A DNA stretch of 64,000 nt from NCBI RefSeq assembly GCF_001412575.1, contig NZ_CP011834.1, positions 2,790,001-2,854,000 of the forward strand, written 5' to 3'. The notes under the pieces are model-generated. The model did no database searches. It saw only the letters and a program-made list of their open reading frames with translations, and had not been told where the DNA came from. Below are positions 16,800 through 25,820 of the stretch, piece after piece. The translations under genes and the position numbers were made by a program. This stretch comes from Limnohabitans sp. 103DPR2. GTDB taxonomy: Bacteria > Pseudomonadota > Gammaproteobacteria > Burkholderiales > Burkholderiaceae_C. Numbering within the stretch: the stretch's first letter is position 1; each line of letters opens with the position of its first letter.

Positions 16800-19712
16800 A
16801 TGCAAATTGAGCTAAATCCGACATCGAACCCCCAAGGCTTCTTGGGTGCCAACGATGCATCCACCGCATCGGCTGCGGCACCCCATGCTTTGGCCAACTA
16901 CCAAATCATTCGCCGCAATGGCGCTGTGGTGCCCTTCGAGCCGAACAAAATTGCGGTTGCCTTGATGAAAGCCTTTTTGGCGGTTCACGGTACGCAAGGT
17001 GCGGCTTCTGCCAGCGTGCGAGAAGTGGTGGACGGCCTCACCCAAAACGTGGTGCGCGCCCTGATGCGCTCACGTCCTGGTGGCGGCACCTTCCACATTG
17101 AAGACGTGCAAGACCAAGTTGAGCTGGGCCTGATGCGCAGCAGCAACCACGAAGTCGCTCGTGCCTATGTGCTCTACCGTGAACGTCGCACCCAAGAACG
17201 CGCCCAAGTCAAAGAAGAAAAAGCCGCGGTCAGTGCCCACCCCACCTTGCACGTTTTGGACGGCGGCCAGCGCGTGCCCCTCGACGTCAACTATTTGCAA
17301 GGCCTCATCGTCAATGCTTGCCACGGTTTGGGCCAAGACGTCCATCCCGATCCCATCGTGGCCGAAACCATGCGCAACCTCTACGACGGCGTGCCCATGG
17401 AAGAGGTTTACAAGGCGTCCATCTTGGCGTCTCGCACCCTGATCGAAAAGGATCCTGACTACACCTACGTCACAGCCCGTCTCTTAATGCACACCATTGC
17501 CAAAGAAGTTTTGGGCCAAGAGGTGCTCTTGAAGGACATGGCTTCTCACTATGTGGACTACTTCCCTGGCTACATCAAAAAGGGTGTCGACAACGGCTTG
17601 CTCGACGAAAAACTCCTGCAATTTGACCTGCGCAAGCTGGCCACAGCCCTGAAAGCCGAGCGCGATCTGCAGTTCGATTACCTCGGCCTGCAAACTTTGT
17701 ACGACCGCTACTTCTTGCACGTTCGCAAAACACGCATCGAGTTGCCCCAGTCTTTCTTCATGCGCGTCGCCATGGGCCTGGCCCTGAACGAAGCCGACCG
17801 CGAAGCCCGCGCCATCGAGTTCTACGAAGTCCTGTCTTCATTCGACTTCATGTCCAGCACCCCCACACTGTTTAACAGCGCAGGTTTGCGCTCACAGCTG
17901 TCCAGCTGCTACCTCACCACGGTGCCTGACGACCTCGACGGCATCTACGAGTCCATCAAAGAAAACGCTTTGCTGTCTAAATTTGCAGGCGGCTTGGGAA
18001 ACGACTGGACGCGCGTTCGTGCTTTGGGCAGCCACATCAAGGGCACCAATGGCGAATCACAAGGCGTGGTGCCTTTCCTCAAAGTGGTCAACGACACCGC
18101 TGTGGCGGTCAACCAAGGCGGCAAGCGCAAAGGTGCGGTCTGTACTTACCTCGAAACTTGGCACCTCGACATTGAAGAGTTCCTGGAACTGCGCAAGAAC
18201 ACCGGCGACGACCGCCGCCGCACGCACGACATGAACACCGCCAACTGGATCCCCGACTTGTTCATGCGCCGTGTCATGGAAAAAGGCACTTGGACTTTGT
18301 TCTCGCCTTCCGATTGCCCCGATTTGCACGACAAGTTTGGCGTTGAGTTCGAAAAAGCCTACGTGGCTTACGAGCAAAAAGCTGCCGCCGGCGAAATCAA
18401 GCCCAGCCGCACCATCCAGGCCAACGACCTGTGGCGCAAAATGCTCTCCATGCTGTTCGAAACAGGCCATCCTTGGATCACTTTCAAAGATGCTTGCAAC
18501 ATTCGTTCACCTCAGCAGCATGCTGGCGTGGTGCACTCCTCTAACTTGTGCACCGAGATCACCTTGAACACCAGCGACACCGAAACAGCGGTGTGCAACT
18601 TGGGTTCGGTCAACTTGCCACAGCACTTGATGGACGGCCCCAACGGCAAACAAATCGACCACGCCAAACTGCAGCGCACCATCAAAACGGCCATGCGCAT
18701 GCTCGACAACGTGATCGACATCAACTACTACGCGGTCAAAAAAGCGCGTGACTCCAATATGCGTCACCGCCCCGTGGGCTTGGGCCTCATGGGCTTCCAA
18801 GACGCGCTGTACCAAATGCGTGTGCCTTATGCCTCCCAAGAAGCCGTGCAATTTGCCGACACGTCCATGGAAGCCATCTGCTACTACGCTTACTGGGCTT
18901 CTACCGAGTTGGCTGCCGAGCGTGGCAAGTACTCTAGTTACAAAGGTTCTTTGTGGGACCAAGGCATCTTGCCTTTGGACACCCTCAACCTGCTGGAAAA
19001 AGCCCGCGGTGGTTACGTTGAAGTCGACCGCAGCAGCACCATGGACTGGGATGCTTTGCGCAAGAAGATTGCCAAAGACGGCATGCGCAACTCCAACTGC
19101 GTGGCCATTGCGCCTACCGCCACCATCTCCAACATCATTGGTGTCGACGCTTGTATCGAGCCTTGCTTCGGCAATTTGTCCGTCAAGTCCAACTTGTCTG
19201 GCGAGTTCACCATCATCAACAGCTACCTGGTTCGCGATTTGAAGCGCCTCGGTCTGTGGGACGATGTCATGGTCATGGACTTGAAGCACTTCGACGGCTC
19301 ATTGCGCCCCATCGACCGTGTGCCACAAGAAATCAAGGCCTTGTACGCCACGGCCTTCGAAGTGGAAACCACATGGATTGTGGAAGCTGCTGCACGTCGC
19401 CAAAAATGGATTGACCAAGCCCAGTCGCTCAACATCTACATGTCGGGCGCGTCGGGTAAAAAATTGGACGACACCTACAAGCTGGCTTGGTTGCGCGGTC
19501 TTAAAACCACTTACTACCTGCGCACCATCAGCGCCACACACGCCGAGAAATCAACTGTGTCAAACAACCAGATGAATGCGGTGTCTTCTGGCTCTTCAAC
19601 TGGCGGCGTATCTGCATCGAGTGCATCTGCACCCGCACAGTTCTCAGGTGTGCCTGCAACCGATGTGAAGTTCACAGCCATCGACGATGTTGGCTGCGAA
19701 GCTTGCCAATAA
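16800..19712 (+). CDS. nrdA: class Ia ribonucleoside-diphosphate reductase, alpha subunit
   Basis: A 970-residue large subunit that reduces ribonucleoside diphosphates for DNA synthesis. An N-terminal ATP-cone (about residues 25-125, with IIRRNGAVVPFEPNKI) indicates dATP feedback control, and a second cone-like segment follows. The catalytic barrel shows SSCYLTTVPDDL (redox Cys), NLCTEITLNT (radical Cys) and AVCNLGSVNL. A C-terminal CEAC supplies the reducible swing-arm cysteines. I chose the ATG at 16800 because the 25 upstream in-frame residues are unlike the family and overlap the promoter leader. It is longer than E. coli NrdA (761) owing to the N-terminal region and a Ser/Ala-rich linker before the C-terminal tail. 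It forms a unit with nrdB. Confidence 0.96.
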   Translation: MQIELNPTSNPQGFLGANDASTASAAAPHALANYQIIRRNGAVVPFEPNKIAVALMKAFLAVHGTQGAASASVREVVDGLTQNVVRALMRSRPGGGTFHIEDVQDQVELGLMRSSNHEVARAYVLYRERRTQERAQVKEEKAAVSAHPTLHVLDGGQRVPLDVNYLQGLIVNACHGLGQDVHPDPIVAETMRNLYDGVPMEEVYKASILASRTLIEKDPDYTYVTARLLMHTIAKEVLGQEVLLKDMASHYVDYFPGYIKKGVDNGLLDEKLLQFDLRKLATALKAERDLQFDYLGLQTLYDRYFLHVRKTRIELPQSFFMRVAMGLALNEADREARAIEFYEVLSSFDFMSSTPTLFNSAGLRSQLSSCYLTTVPDDLDGIYESIKENALLSKFAGGLGNDWTRVRALGSHIKGTNGESQGVVPFLKVVNDTAVAVNQGGKRKGAVCTYLETWHLDIEEFLELRKNTGDDRRRTHDMNTANWIPDLFMRRVMEKGTWTLFSPSDCPDLHDKFGVEFEKAYVAYEQKAAAGEIKPSRTIQANDLWRKMLSMLFETGHPWITFKDACNIRSPQQHAGVVHSSNLCTEITLNTSDTETAVCNLGSVNLPQHLMDGPNGKQIDHAKLQRTIKTAMRMLDNVIDINYYAVKKARDSNMRHRPVGLGLMGFQDALYQMRVPYASQEAVQFADTSMEAICYYAYWASTELAAERGKYSSYKGSLWDQGILPLDTLNLLEKARGGYVEVDRSSTMDWDALRKKIAKDGMRNSNCVAIAPTATISNIIGVDACIEPCFGNLSVKSNLSGEFTIINSYLVRDLKRLGLWDDVMVMDLKHFDGSLRPIDRVPQEIKALYATAFEVETTWIVEAAARRQKWIDQAQSLNIYMSGASGKKLDDTYKLAWLRGLKTTYYLRTISATHAEKSTVSNNQMNAVSSGSSTGGVSASSASAPAQFSGVPATDVKFTAIDDVGCEACQ

Positions 19713-19752
19713 CTTTTCAAGCGTCAGGAAATTCTTTTTCTCAATTTCAAAA

Positions 19753-19799
19753 TCACGACGAAGAAATACAATGCAAAAACGCAACACTTCTTCGCGTGA
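19753..19799 (+). other. stem-loop in the nrdA-nrdB intergenic region
   Basis: TCACG-A-CGAAGAA (19753-19765) pairs with TTCTTCGCGTGA (19788-19799) to give 12 pairs with a single bulged A and a 22-base loop. It is followed by T-rich repeats of ATTTC rather than a clean T-run. A 26-codon ORF starts in the loop (19771, ATGCAAAAACGC) and ends at 19851, 21 bases before the nrdB ATG. The stem would be a plausible partial terminator, RNA-processing or translation-control element setting the nrdA:nrdB ratio; whether the ORF is translated is unknown. Confidence 0.5.
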
Positions 19800-19871
19800 T
19801 TTCATTTCATTTCAAAACATTGCTTTGCATTTCGTCCGCAAGCTTTCATAATTCACTCATTGGAAATTTCT

Positions 19872-21062
19872 ATGTTGTCCTGGGACGATTCATCTAAACC
19901 TGCGTTGCAACCTGCAATGCCAAGCTTTCCCCCAAGCGGTCCATCTGCCGACCGCTTCGCTGATCTGTCTTCATTCAGCGGCTCACCTGTCAACACAGTA
20001 ACTGCAGCACCCTCTCCCGTCATGACCGCTGCCACTGGCACTTCAAAGCGCGTCAACGCCGCCGACAAACGTATCATCAATGGCCAGACCGACGTCAACC
20101 AGTTGGTGCCTTTCAAATACAAATGGGCTTGGGAAAAATACCTCGCCACTTGCGCCAACCACTGGATGCCGCAAGAAGTCAACATGACACGCGACATCGC
20201 TCTCTGGAAAGACCCCAACGGTTTGACCGAAGACGAGCGCCGCTTGGTCAAGCGCAACTTGGGCTTTTTCGTCACGGCCGACTCTTTGGCTGCCAACAAC
20301 ATCACTTTGGGTACTTACCGTCACATCACGGCGCCCGAGTGCCGTCAGTTCTTGCTCCGTCAGGCTTTTGAAGAAGCCATTCACACCCACGCCTACCAGT
20401 ACATCACTGAGTCCTTGGGCCTGGACGAAAGCGAAATCTTCAATGCCTACAACGAAGTTCAGTCCATTCGTGACAAAGACGAGTTCCTGATTCCGTTCAT
20501 TCACGCCATCATGGACCCCAACTTCAAAACGGGTACGCAGGAAACTGACCAAACCCTCTTGAAGTCGCTCATCGTGTTTGCTTGCCTCATGGAAGGCTTG
20601 TTCTTCTACGTGGGCTTTACCCAAATTCTGGCTTTAGGCCGTCAAAACAAGATGACTGGCGCTGCCGAGCAGTACCAGTACATCCTGCGCGACGAATCCA
20701 TGCACTGCAACTTCGGCATCGACTTGATCAACCAGATCAAACTCGAAAACCCCCAGTTGTGGACTGCCGAATTCAAAGCCGAAATCAATGCTTTGTTCTT
20801 GAAAGCTGTTGAATTGGAATATCGTTACGCCGAAGACACCATGCCCCGCGGCGTGCTCGGCCTTAACGCTTCCATGTTCAAAGGTTACTTGCGCTACATC
20901 GCCAACCGCCGTGCCACCCAAATTGGCTTGGAAGCCCTCTTCCCCAACGAAGAGAACCCCTTCCCATGGATGAGCGAAATGATTGACTTGAAGAAAGAAC
21001 GTAATTTCTTCGAGACCCGCGTCATTGAATACCAGTCGGGCGGCGCCCTGTCTTGGGACTGA
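19872..21062 (+). CDS. nrdB: class Ia ribonucleoside-diphosphate reductase, beta subunit
   Basis: A 396-residue R2 subunit that carries the di-iron site and tyrosyl radical used by NrdA. Iron-ligand stretches are [25 protein letters not shown] and [14 protein letters not shown]. The radical Tyr is expected at residue 175 in [10 protein letters not shown] preferred the ATG at 19872, with GGAAA six to seven bases upstream, over an in-frame TTG at 19860. Residues 1-60 are a low-complexity Ser/Pro/Ala-rich extension before the conserved domain. The gene lies 159 bases after nrdA with a stem-loop between them, and has its own terminator downstream. Confidence 0.95.
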   Translation: MLSWDDSSKPALQPAMPSFPPSGPSADRFADLSSFSGSPVNTVTAAPSPVMTAATGTSKRVNAADKRIINGQTDVNQLVPFKYKWAWEKYLATCANHWMPQEVNMTRDIALWKDPNGLTEDERRLVKRNLGFFVTADSLAANNITLGTYRHITAPECRQFLLRQAFEEAIHTHAYQYITESLGLDESEIFNAYNEVQSIRDKDEFLIPFIHAIMDPNFKTGTQETDQTLLKSLIVFACLMEGLFFYVGFTQILALGRQNKMTGAAEQYQYILRDESMHCNFGIDLINQIKLENPQLWTAEFKAEINALFLKAVELEYRYAEDTMPRGVLGLNASMFKGYLRYIANRRATQIGLEALFPNEENPFPWMSEMIDLKKERNFFETRVIEYQSGGALSWD

Positions 21063-21087
21063 ACCTTTCTACATGACGATCCAGTTT

Positions 21088-21134
21088 AAACCTCACACCA
21101 CGACCGCTCACAGCGGCGCCGGGGTGAGGTTTTT
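21088..21134 (+). terminator. nrdB terminator
   Basis: AAACCTCAC (21088-21096) pairs with GTGAGGTTT (21124-21132), and an inner hairpin CCGCT-CAC-AGCGG sits in the loop. The outer stem runs into TTTTT at 21130-21134. It begins 26 bases after the nrdB stop and is a good intrinsic terminator with a branched loop. Confidence 0.75.
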
Positions 21135-21138
21135 CCCC

Positions 21139-21175
21139 ATTCAAGGTGTTGAGATTCACTCTCAGCACCTTGAAT
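21139..21175. repeat. 16-base inverted repeat between nrdB terminator and the H1-like gene
   Basis: ATTCAAGGTGTTGAGA (21139-21154) and TCTCAGCACCTTGAAT (21160-21175) are complementary over 16 bases with one G-T wobble, around a five-base loop. It starts five bases after the nrdB terminator and 73 bases before the histone-like ATG. There is no T-run after it. It could be a stable 5' leader hairpin of the H1-like mRNA or a protein-binding dyad. Confidence 0.6.
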
Positions 21176-21248
21176 CGCTTTGCGACTCCAACATTTGCAA
21201 AGTGTTTCACCCTGTTGATTTTTCTAATTGATCAAGGAGAAAAAAATC

Positions 21249-21734
21249 ATGGCAACTGCAAAAAAAGCGGCACCCAAAAAAGTCGCAGCAAAAAAAGCAG
21301 CCCCTAAAAAGGCCGTAGTGAAAAAAGCCGCTGCTCCCAAAAAGGCAGCTCCTAAGAAGGCAGCAGCTCCTAAAAAAGCAGCTCCTAAGAAGGCCGTAGC
21401 GAAAAAGGCAGCAGCTCCTAAAAAGGCAGCTCCTAAGAAGGCCGTAGCAAAAAAGGCAGCAGCTCCTAAAAAAGCAGCTCCTAAAAAAGCCGCAGCTAAA
21501 AAAGCAGCTCCTAAAAAAGCCGCAGCTAAAAAAGCAGCTCCTAAAAAAGCCGCTAAAAAAGCCGTTGCTAAGAAAGCTGTAAAGAAAGCTGCTCCTAAAA
21601 AAGCAGCTCCCAAAAAAGCTGCTAAAAAAAAAGTAGCTAAGAAAGCAGCGAAAGCACCCGCTGCCCCTGCTCCCGCTTCGACAGCACTGAATCCTCAAGC
21701 TGCATGGCCGTTTCCTTCGGCCGCCAAGCCTTGA
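21249..21734 (+). CDS. histone H1-like Lys/Ala/Pro-rich DNA-binding protein
   Basis: A 161-residue, strongly basic protein made almost wholly of AAKKAAPKK-type repeats. A short non-repetitive tail (APAAPAPASTALNPQAAWPFPSAAKP) follows. It resembles the C-terminal tail of eukaryotic H1 and bacterial Hc1, BpH1 and AlgP proteins, which bind DNA non-specifically and compact or regulate the chromosome. The ATG at 21249 has AAGGAG ten bases upstream; an in-frame start at 21228 would cover that site. It is preceded by a 16-base stem-loop and followed by a strong terminator, so it is a single-gene unit. It is probably disordered; a more specific function cannot be given. Confidence 0.85.
   Translation: MATAKKAAPKKVAAKKAAPKKAVVKKAAAPKKAAPKKAAAPKKAAPKKAVAKKAAAPKKAAPKKAVAKKAAAPKKAAPKKAAAKKAAPKKAAAKKAAPKKAAKKAVAKKAVKKAAPKKAAPKKAAKKKVAKKAAKAPAAPAPASTALNPQAAWPFPSAAKP
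21270..21640 (+). repeat. tandem coding repeats of the H1-like gene
   Basis: The coding DNA consists of short in-frame repeats. One is a 48-base unit encoding KAVAKKAAAPKKAAPK, present twice in tandem with earlier degenerate copies. The other is a 30-base unit encoding AAAKKAAPKK, present at least twice near 21490-21550. Near-identical DNA, not just protein, suggests recent slippage or unequal crossing-over, so length should vary between strains. Confidence 0.8.
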
Positions 21735-21760
21735 TTCAACGTTGATACGTTAGCGAAAGC

Positions 21761-21794
21761 AAAAGCCCGATGCTGAAAAGCGTCGGGCTTTTTT
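21761..21794. terminator. bidirectional terminator between the H1-like and DUF3426 genes
   Basis: AAAAGCCCGA (21761-21770) pairs with TCGGGCTTTT (21783-21792), and TGC/GCG extends the stem with a mismatch. It is flanked by A and T runs, so it can stop transcripts from both sides: the histone-like gene (stop 21734) and the minus-strand prmA unit (stop 21811). Confidence 0.85.
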
Positions 21795-21810
21795 CATGGC
21801 ATTGCCAAAT

Positions 21811-22302
21811 TCAGGGGTAAAAAGTCAGCAAACGGTAACCGACGAAATTGACCTCGGGGTTCACCAAGCTAAGTTGAAGTGACATGGGCAAAATGTCACC
21901 TGCGGCCATGACTGGCGGTGCGCCCCACTGCGACAAATCCAAGACCTTGCGCATCACCGCTTGGTCTTGTGCATCTGTGAGGGTCAGCTCGATCCAAGGC
22001 GTTGCCACAGGCACTTTGGCCGAATTCCTCAGGTGAACTTCAAAGGCCCAATGCAAAGAGGCTGCCGTGTCCAAGGGGTCCAAACTGGAGGACAATTGGT
22101 CAATGGCTGCATGATCAATGACCACCGCATCGGCTTGCTTCAGAGGGCCCACTTTGCAATTCGCCCACAAACACAACTGGGCAAGTGCTGGCCGCAAATC
22201 AGGTTGATGCGCCGCCAACTCATCTTTGAAAAACAAGCTGGCCTGAAACACCAATCCCAAAACACCCAAGAAGGCCCAGGCGATCAAGCCAGCGTTGGTC
22301 AT
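21811..22302 (-). CDS. DUF3426 membrane-anchored protein without zinc ribbon
   Basis: A 163-residue protein with one N-terminal membrane helix (LIAWAFLGVLGLVFQASLFF). A beta-rich periplasmic domain follows (FEVHLRNSAKVPVATPWIELTLTDAQ), which matches DUF3426 as I know it. In relatives, a DUF3426 protein after prmA usually begins with an MJ0042-type zinc ribbon. Here the frame starts four bases from the prmA stop and no CxxC motif precedes the helix, so the ribbon is absent. The function of the family is unknown. It is the last gene of the accB-accC-prmA unit. Confidence 0.7.
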   Translation of the reverse strand: MTNAGLIAWAFLGVLGLVFQASLFFKDELAAHQPDLRPALAQLCLWANCKVGPLKQADAVVIDHAAIDQLSSSLDPLDTAASLHWAFEVHLRNSAKVPVATPWIELTLTDAQDQAVMRKVLDLSQWGAPPVMAAGDILPMSLQLSLVNPEVNFVGYRLLTFYP

Positions 22303-22305
22303 TGC

Positions 22306-23190
22306 TTAATTGCGTTGCGCTGTCATCAAAATCCAGCCATCTTCGCGATCCGCCACCTTCAAGGTGATGTGGGGCGCATAGGCTTGGATGAGTTCTTCTT
22401 CTTGGCGCTCCAAGATACCTGCCAATACCAAATGACCGCCTGCATGCACATGACTGCAAAGCAGAGGGGCGAGCACCTTCAAGGGCGTGGCCAAAATATT
22501 GGCCAAAACGGTGTTGTAAGTGCCTTGCGCCAATTCGGGCAAGCCCGCGTTGAGCTGAACGCCGTTGGCTTGCGCATTGAGTTCGGTGGACGTGACAGCC
22601 GCCTCATCAATGTCGACTGCATCAATGTGTGACGCGCCAAACTTGGCAGCACCAATGGCCAAAATGCCAGAACCGCAACCGTAGTCCAAGACCCGTTGCG
22701 ATGTCACCTCGTGCGTGGCAATCCAACGCAAACACATGCGTGTGGTAGGATGCGTTCCGGTGCCAAAGGCCAGGCCTGGATCGAGGCGAATCACTTCACG
22801 CGCTTGGGCGGGAGGCTCATGCCATGTCGGCACGATCCAAAATTCAGGCGTGATTTCGACTGGCGCAAATTGGGACTGTGTGAGGCGAACCCAATCTTGA
22901 TCGGGTACCGCTGCGATGGACAAGATTTGGCAGGACTCAAAAAAATCTTGCGCTGCCAACAAGACAGCCGCTTCTTGGGCTTGTTCTTCTTTGGCAAACA
23001 AGGCCACCATCTTGGAACGCTGCCAACCGTCTTTGGGGGGCGGCATGCCAGGTTCGCCGAACAAAGCTTGTTCGTGCTCGGTTTCCGCGTCGGCGTCTTC
23101 CACAGACACACTCAAAGCATCCAATGCATCCAGTGCTTCACTCAAGACATCCACACGTGCCTCGGGGCACAACAAGTTCAGTTCATACAT
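22306..23190 (-). CDS. prmA: ribosomal protein L11 methyltransferase
   Basis: A 294-residue class I SAM methyltransferase that trimethylates ribosomal protein L11. The N-terminal substrate-recognition domain is about residues 1-100. The SAM site is VLDYGCGSGILAIGAAKFGA near 165-185, followed by DAVDIDEAAV. Between them, LDPGLAFGTGTHPTTRMCL is the PrmA-specific motif. It starts four bases after accC and leads into the DUF3426 gene, an arrangement usual in Burkholderiales. Confidence 0.95.
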   Translation of the reverse strand: MYELNLLCPEARVDVLSEALDALDALSVSVEDADAETEHEQALFGEPGMPPPKDGWQRSKMVALFAKEEQAQEAAVLLAAQDFFESCQILSIAAVPDQDWVRLTQSQFAPVEITPEFWIVPTWHEPPAQAREVIRLDPGLAFGTGTHPTTRMCLRWIATHEVTSQRVLDYGCGSGILAIGAAKFGASHIDAVDIDEAAVTSTELNAQANGVQLNAGLPELAQGTYNTVLANILATPLKVLAPLLCSHVHAGGHLVLAGILERQEEELIQAYAPHITLKVADREDGWILMTAQRN

Positions 23191-23193
23191 AGG

Positions 23194-24543
23194 TCAGCTT
23201 TTGCGTTGACGCAACCACTCTTCCAAGTAATGGATGTTGGTGCCGCCTGAGACGAATTTGGAATCACGCAAAATTTCTCGGTGCAATGGAATGTTGGTGC
23301 TAATGCCCTCCACCACCATTTCACCCAAAGCAGTTTGCATGCGTGCAATGGCTTGTTCGCGCGTGTCGCCATGTGCAATGATTTTGCCAATCATGGAGTC
23401 GTAGTTAGGTGGCACAAAGTAATTGTTGTAGACATGCGAGTCCACGCGAATACCAGGACCGCCTGGTGCATGCCAAGTGGTAATTCGACCAGGAGAAGGC
23501 GTGAACTTGAAGGGATCTTCAGCATTCACACGGCATTCGATGGCATGGCCTCGAATTTCAATTTGGCGTTGTGAGAATGGCAACTTCTCACCTGCGGCCA
23601 CCATGATTTGTGTTTTGACAATGTCGATGCCAGTGATCCACTCGGTCACGGGGTGCTCAACTTGGACGCGGGTGTTCATTTCAATGAAATAGAACTCGCC
23701 GTTTTCATACAAAAACTCGAAGGTGCCAGCACCGCGGTAATTGATTTTTTTGCAAGCGGCCACACAGCGTTCGCCGATCTTGTCGATCAGTTTACGGGGA
23801 ATGCCAGGCGCTGGTGCTTCTTCGACCACTTTTTGGTGACGGCGCTGCATGGAGCAATCGCGCTCACCCAAGTAAACCGCGTTCTTGTGTTTGTCCGCCA
23901 AGATTTGAATTTCAATGTGGCGTGGATTCTGCAGGTACTTTTCCATGTACACCGCAGGATTGCCAAACGCAGCGCCCGCTTCGGCCTTGGTCATTTGCAC
24001 CGCATTGATCAGGGCTGCTTCGGTGTGGACCACACGCATGCCGCGCCCACCACCACCACCGGCAGCTTTGATGATGACCGGGTAGCCAATGCTTTTGGCC
24101 GTGCGGCGGATGATGACGGGATCATCGGGCAACTCGCCTTCAGAGCCGGGCACACAGGGCACGCCCGCCTTGATCATGGCTTGTTTGGCCGACACTTTGT
24201 CACCCATGATGCGGATGGACTCGGGCGTAGGTCCAATGAATTGGAAACCGCTCTTTTCGACACGCTCGGCAAAGTCGGCGTTTTCGCTCAGGAAACCGTA
24301 GCCTGGGTGAATGGCTTCAGCATCTGTGACTTCTGCTGCCGAAATGATGGCCGGCATATTGAGGTAGCTGAGGTTGGACGCGGCGGGCCCAATGCAAACG
24401 GCCTCTTCGGCCAGTTTGACGTACTTGGCTTCGCGATCGGCTTCGGAATAAACCATAACAGCTTTGATGCCGAGCTCGCGGCATGCACGCTGAATTCGCA
24501 GGGCAATTTCCCCGCGATTGGCAACCAGAATTTTCTTGAACAT
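23194..24543 (-). CDS. accC: acetyl-CoA carboxylase biotin carboxylase subunit
   Basis: A 449-residue ATP-grasp enzyme that carboxylates the biotin on AccB in the first step of fatty-acid synthesis. The N-terminus [20 protein letters not shown] is diagnostic. The Gly-rich ATP loop is [14 protein letters not shown] near residue 160, and catalytic residues lie in [14 protein letters not shown] around 288-301. The length matches E. coli AccC exactly. It starts 15 bases after accB. Confidence 0.97.
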   Translation of the reverse strand: MFKKILVANRGEIALRIQRACRELGIKAVMVYSEADREAKYVKLAEEAVCIGPAASNLSYLNMPAIISAAEVTDAEAIHPGYGFLSENADFAERVEKSGFQFIGPTPESIRIMGDKVSAKQAMIKAGVPCVPGSEGELPDDPVIIRRTAKSIGYPVIIKAAGGGGGRGMRVVHTEAALINAVQMTKAEAGAAFGNPAVYMEKYLQNPRHIEIQILADKHKNAVYLGERDCSMQRRHQKVVEEAPAPGIPRKLIDKIGERCVAACKKINYRGAGTFEFLYENGEFYFIEMNTRVQVEHPVTEWITGIDIVKTQIMVAAGEKLPFSQRQIEIRGHAIECRVNAEDPFKFTPSPGRITTWHAPGGPGIRVDSHVYNNYFVPPNYDSMIGKIIAHGDTREQAIARMQTALGEMVVEGISTNIPLHREILRDSKFVSGGTNIHYLEEWLRQRKS

Positions 24544-24558
24544 GAGAATCCCGGTGGT

Positions 24559-25050
24559 TTATTCGATGATGTACAAAGCTTGGCCGTACTCAACAGCCTG
24601 ACCGTTTTCACACAAGACTTGCTTCACAACGCCAGACTTGTCAGATTCGATTTCATTCAAAATCTTCATGGCTTCAATGATGCACAGCGTGTCGCCTTCT
24701 TTGACGGTGTCGCCCACCTGAACAAATGGGGCCGCACCTGGGCTGGACGATCTGTAGAACGTGCCAACCATGGGAGATTTGACAGTATGGCCTGCAGCAG
24801 CAGCCTCGGCGGCTACGGCAGCCGCAGTGACAGCGGCAGCTTCTGCAATTTCTGACACCGTAGGCGCAGCGGCGGGGGCAGCAACAGGTGCAGCAGCTGG
24901 CACCATGACTTGATGCGTGAGGACAGGTGCGCCAGAAGCGACAGCACCTTTGACAATTCGAACCTTGCCTTCTGCCTCGGTGATCTCCAGTTCTGTGACG
25001 TTGGAGTCGGAAACCAAGTCGATCAAGGTTTTCAATTTGCGCAAATCCAT
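24559..25050 (-). CDS. accB: acetyl-CoA carboxylase biotin carboxyl carrier protein
   Basis: A 163-residue biotin carrier. An N-terminal region ([22 protein letters not shown]) leads to a Pro/Ala-rich flexible linker at about 50-88. The C-terminal biotinyl domain has the acceptor Lys129 in EAMKILNE. The start is the ATG at 25050; an upstream in-frame one at 25080 adds ten residues not seen in the family. In many proteobacteria aroQ precedes accB, but here 149 bases without a gene separate it from a tlpA-like gene. Confidence 0.96.
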   Translation of the reverse strand: MDLRKLKTLIDLVSDSNVTELEITEAEGKVRIVKGAVASGAPVLTHQVMVPAAAPVAAPAAAPTVSEIAEAAAVTAAAVAAEAAAAGHTVKSPMVGTFYRSSSPGAAPFVQVGDTVKEGDTLCIIEAMKILNEIESDKSGVVKQVLCENGQAVEYGQALYIIE

Positions 25051-25199
25051 GTTACCCCCTGCGTTTGCTGTCGAAAACATGGAATTTACACTAAAAATCC
25101 TCTTAAATAGCTACAAATGCACTCATTTCCATGCTTAAAGGCCGAAAGAAGCCAGTTTTTGAGGGGCAAGGATGCAGGTCCGCTTTGCAAGTGCCGGGC

Positions 25200-25787
25200 T
25201 CAGGCTACTTTTTGCAACCAGCTGTCCAAATCCTTTTGATCTAATTTGCCGGCTTTTTGCGCTAAAAGCCTACCTTTTGCATCGAAAAGTACGCTGTAGG
25301 GCAAAGCGCTTTGCGCATTGCCAAGGCTAACCCCCAACTCAGTGCCCACCATGCCCGCCAAACCGTTGGGAAACTGCAAAGGCTTTTGCGTCAAAAAGCG
25401 TCGAACCTGACTAGGTTGATCCACAGCCAAACCAACAACTTGGAAGGATTTAGATTGATTTGCCTTATAAAAGGCATCAATTAAAGGAAGTTCTTCAATA
25501 CAAGGCGGACACCAGGTGGCCCAAAAATTCACCAACAGGGGTCTGCCTCGAAACGACTTCATCTCCAAAGTACCACCTTCAGGCTTTTCGAAGGTCTGGC
25601 TCCAGAAATTCTGGACAGCCACATCCATCACACCTTGTGGTTGGTATTTTTGCCAAGCCACAAAAGCACCCGTCAAACCGGCTGCCGCAGCCACACCTGC
25701 CGTGATCCAGTGACGGCGCGCCATGCCACTGTCCTGCAAATCTTCGGCGTGAGCAGCTTGTTTCTTTAAATTTTCTTGATCTGACAT
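25200..25787 (-). CDS. TlpA/ResA-like membrane-anchored thioredoxin
   Basis: A 195-residue protein with a membrane anchor near residues 27-45 (WITAGVAAAAGLTGAFVAW) and a thioredoxin-like domain with WCPPC at C93 and C96. FWATWCPPCIEELPLI is the TlpA/AlkyI-hydroperoxide-reductase-type active site facing the periplasm. It probably reduces disulfides, for example in cytochrome c maturation. The ATG at 25787 has GGAAAAAG just upstream; a second in-frame ATG at 25811 lacks one. It follows the uncharacterised gene by 33 bases on the same strand. Confidence 0.85.
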   Translation of the reverse strand: MSDQENLKKQAAHAEDLQDSGMARRHWITAGVAAAAGLTGAFVAWQKYQPQGVMDVAVQNFWSQTFEKPEGGTLEMKSFRGRPLLVNFWATWCPPCIEELPLIDAFYKANQSKSFQVVGLAVDQPSQVRRFLTQKPLQFPNGLAGMVGTELGVSLGNAQSALPYSVLFDAKGRLLAQKAGKLDQKDLDSWLQKVA

Positions 25788-25820
25788 TCTTTTTCCATCA
25801 ACTTCGTTCATTTAACCGAA

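Noticed and set aside
21270..21640. Possible CRISPR-like or satellite repeat array
   Set aside because: The repeats are in frame, contiguous without unique spacers, and encode the Lys/Ala/Pro protein; not CRISPR.
23608..24855. A 415-codon plus-strand ORF over accC and accB
   Set aside because: Antisense to two certain genes, with no recognisable domain; long antisense frames arise from codon bias.
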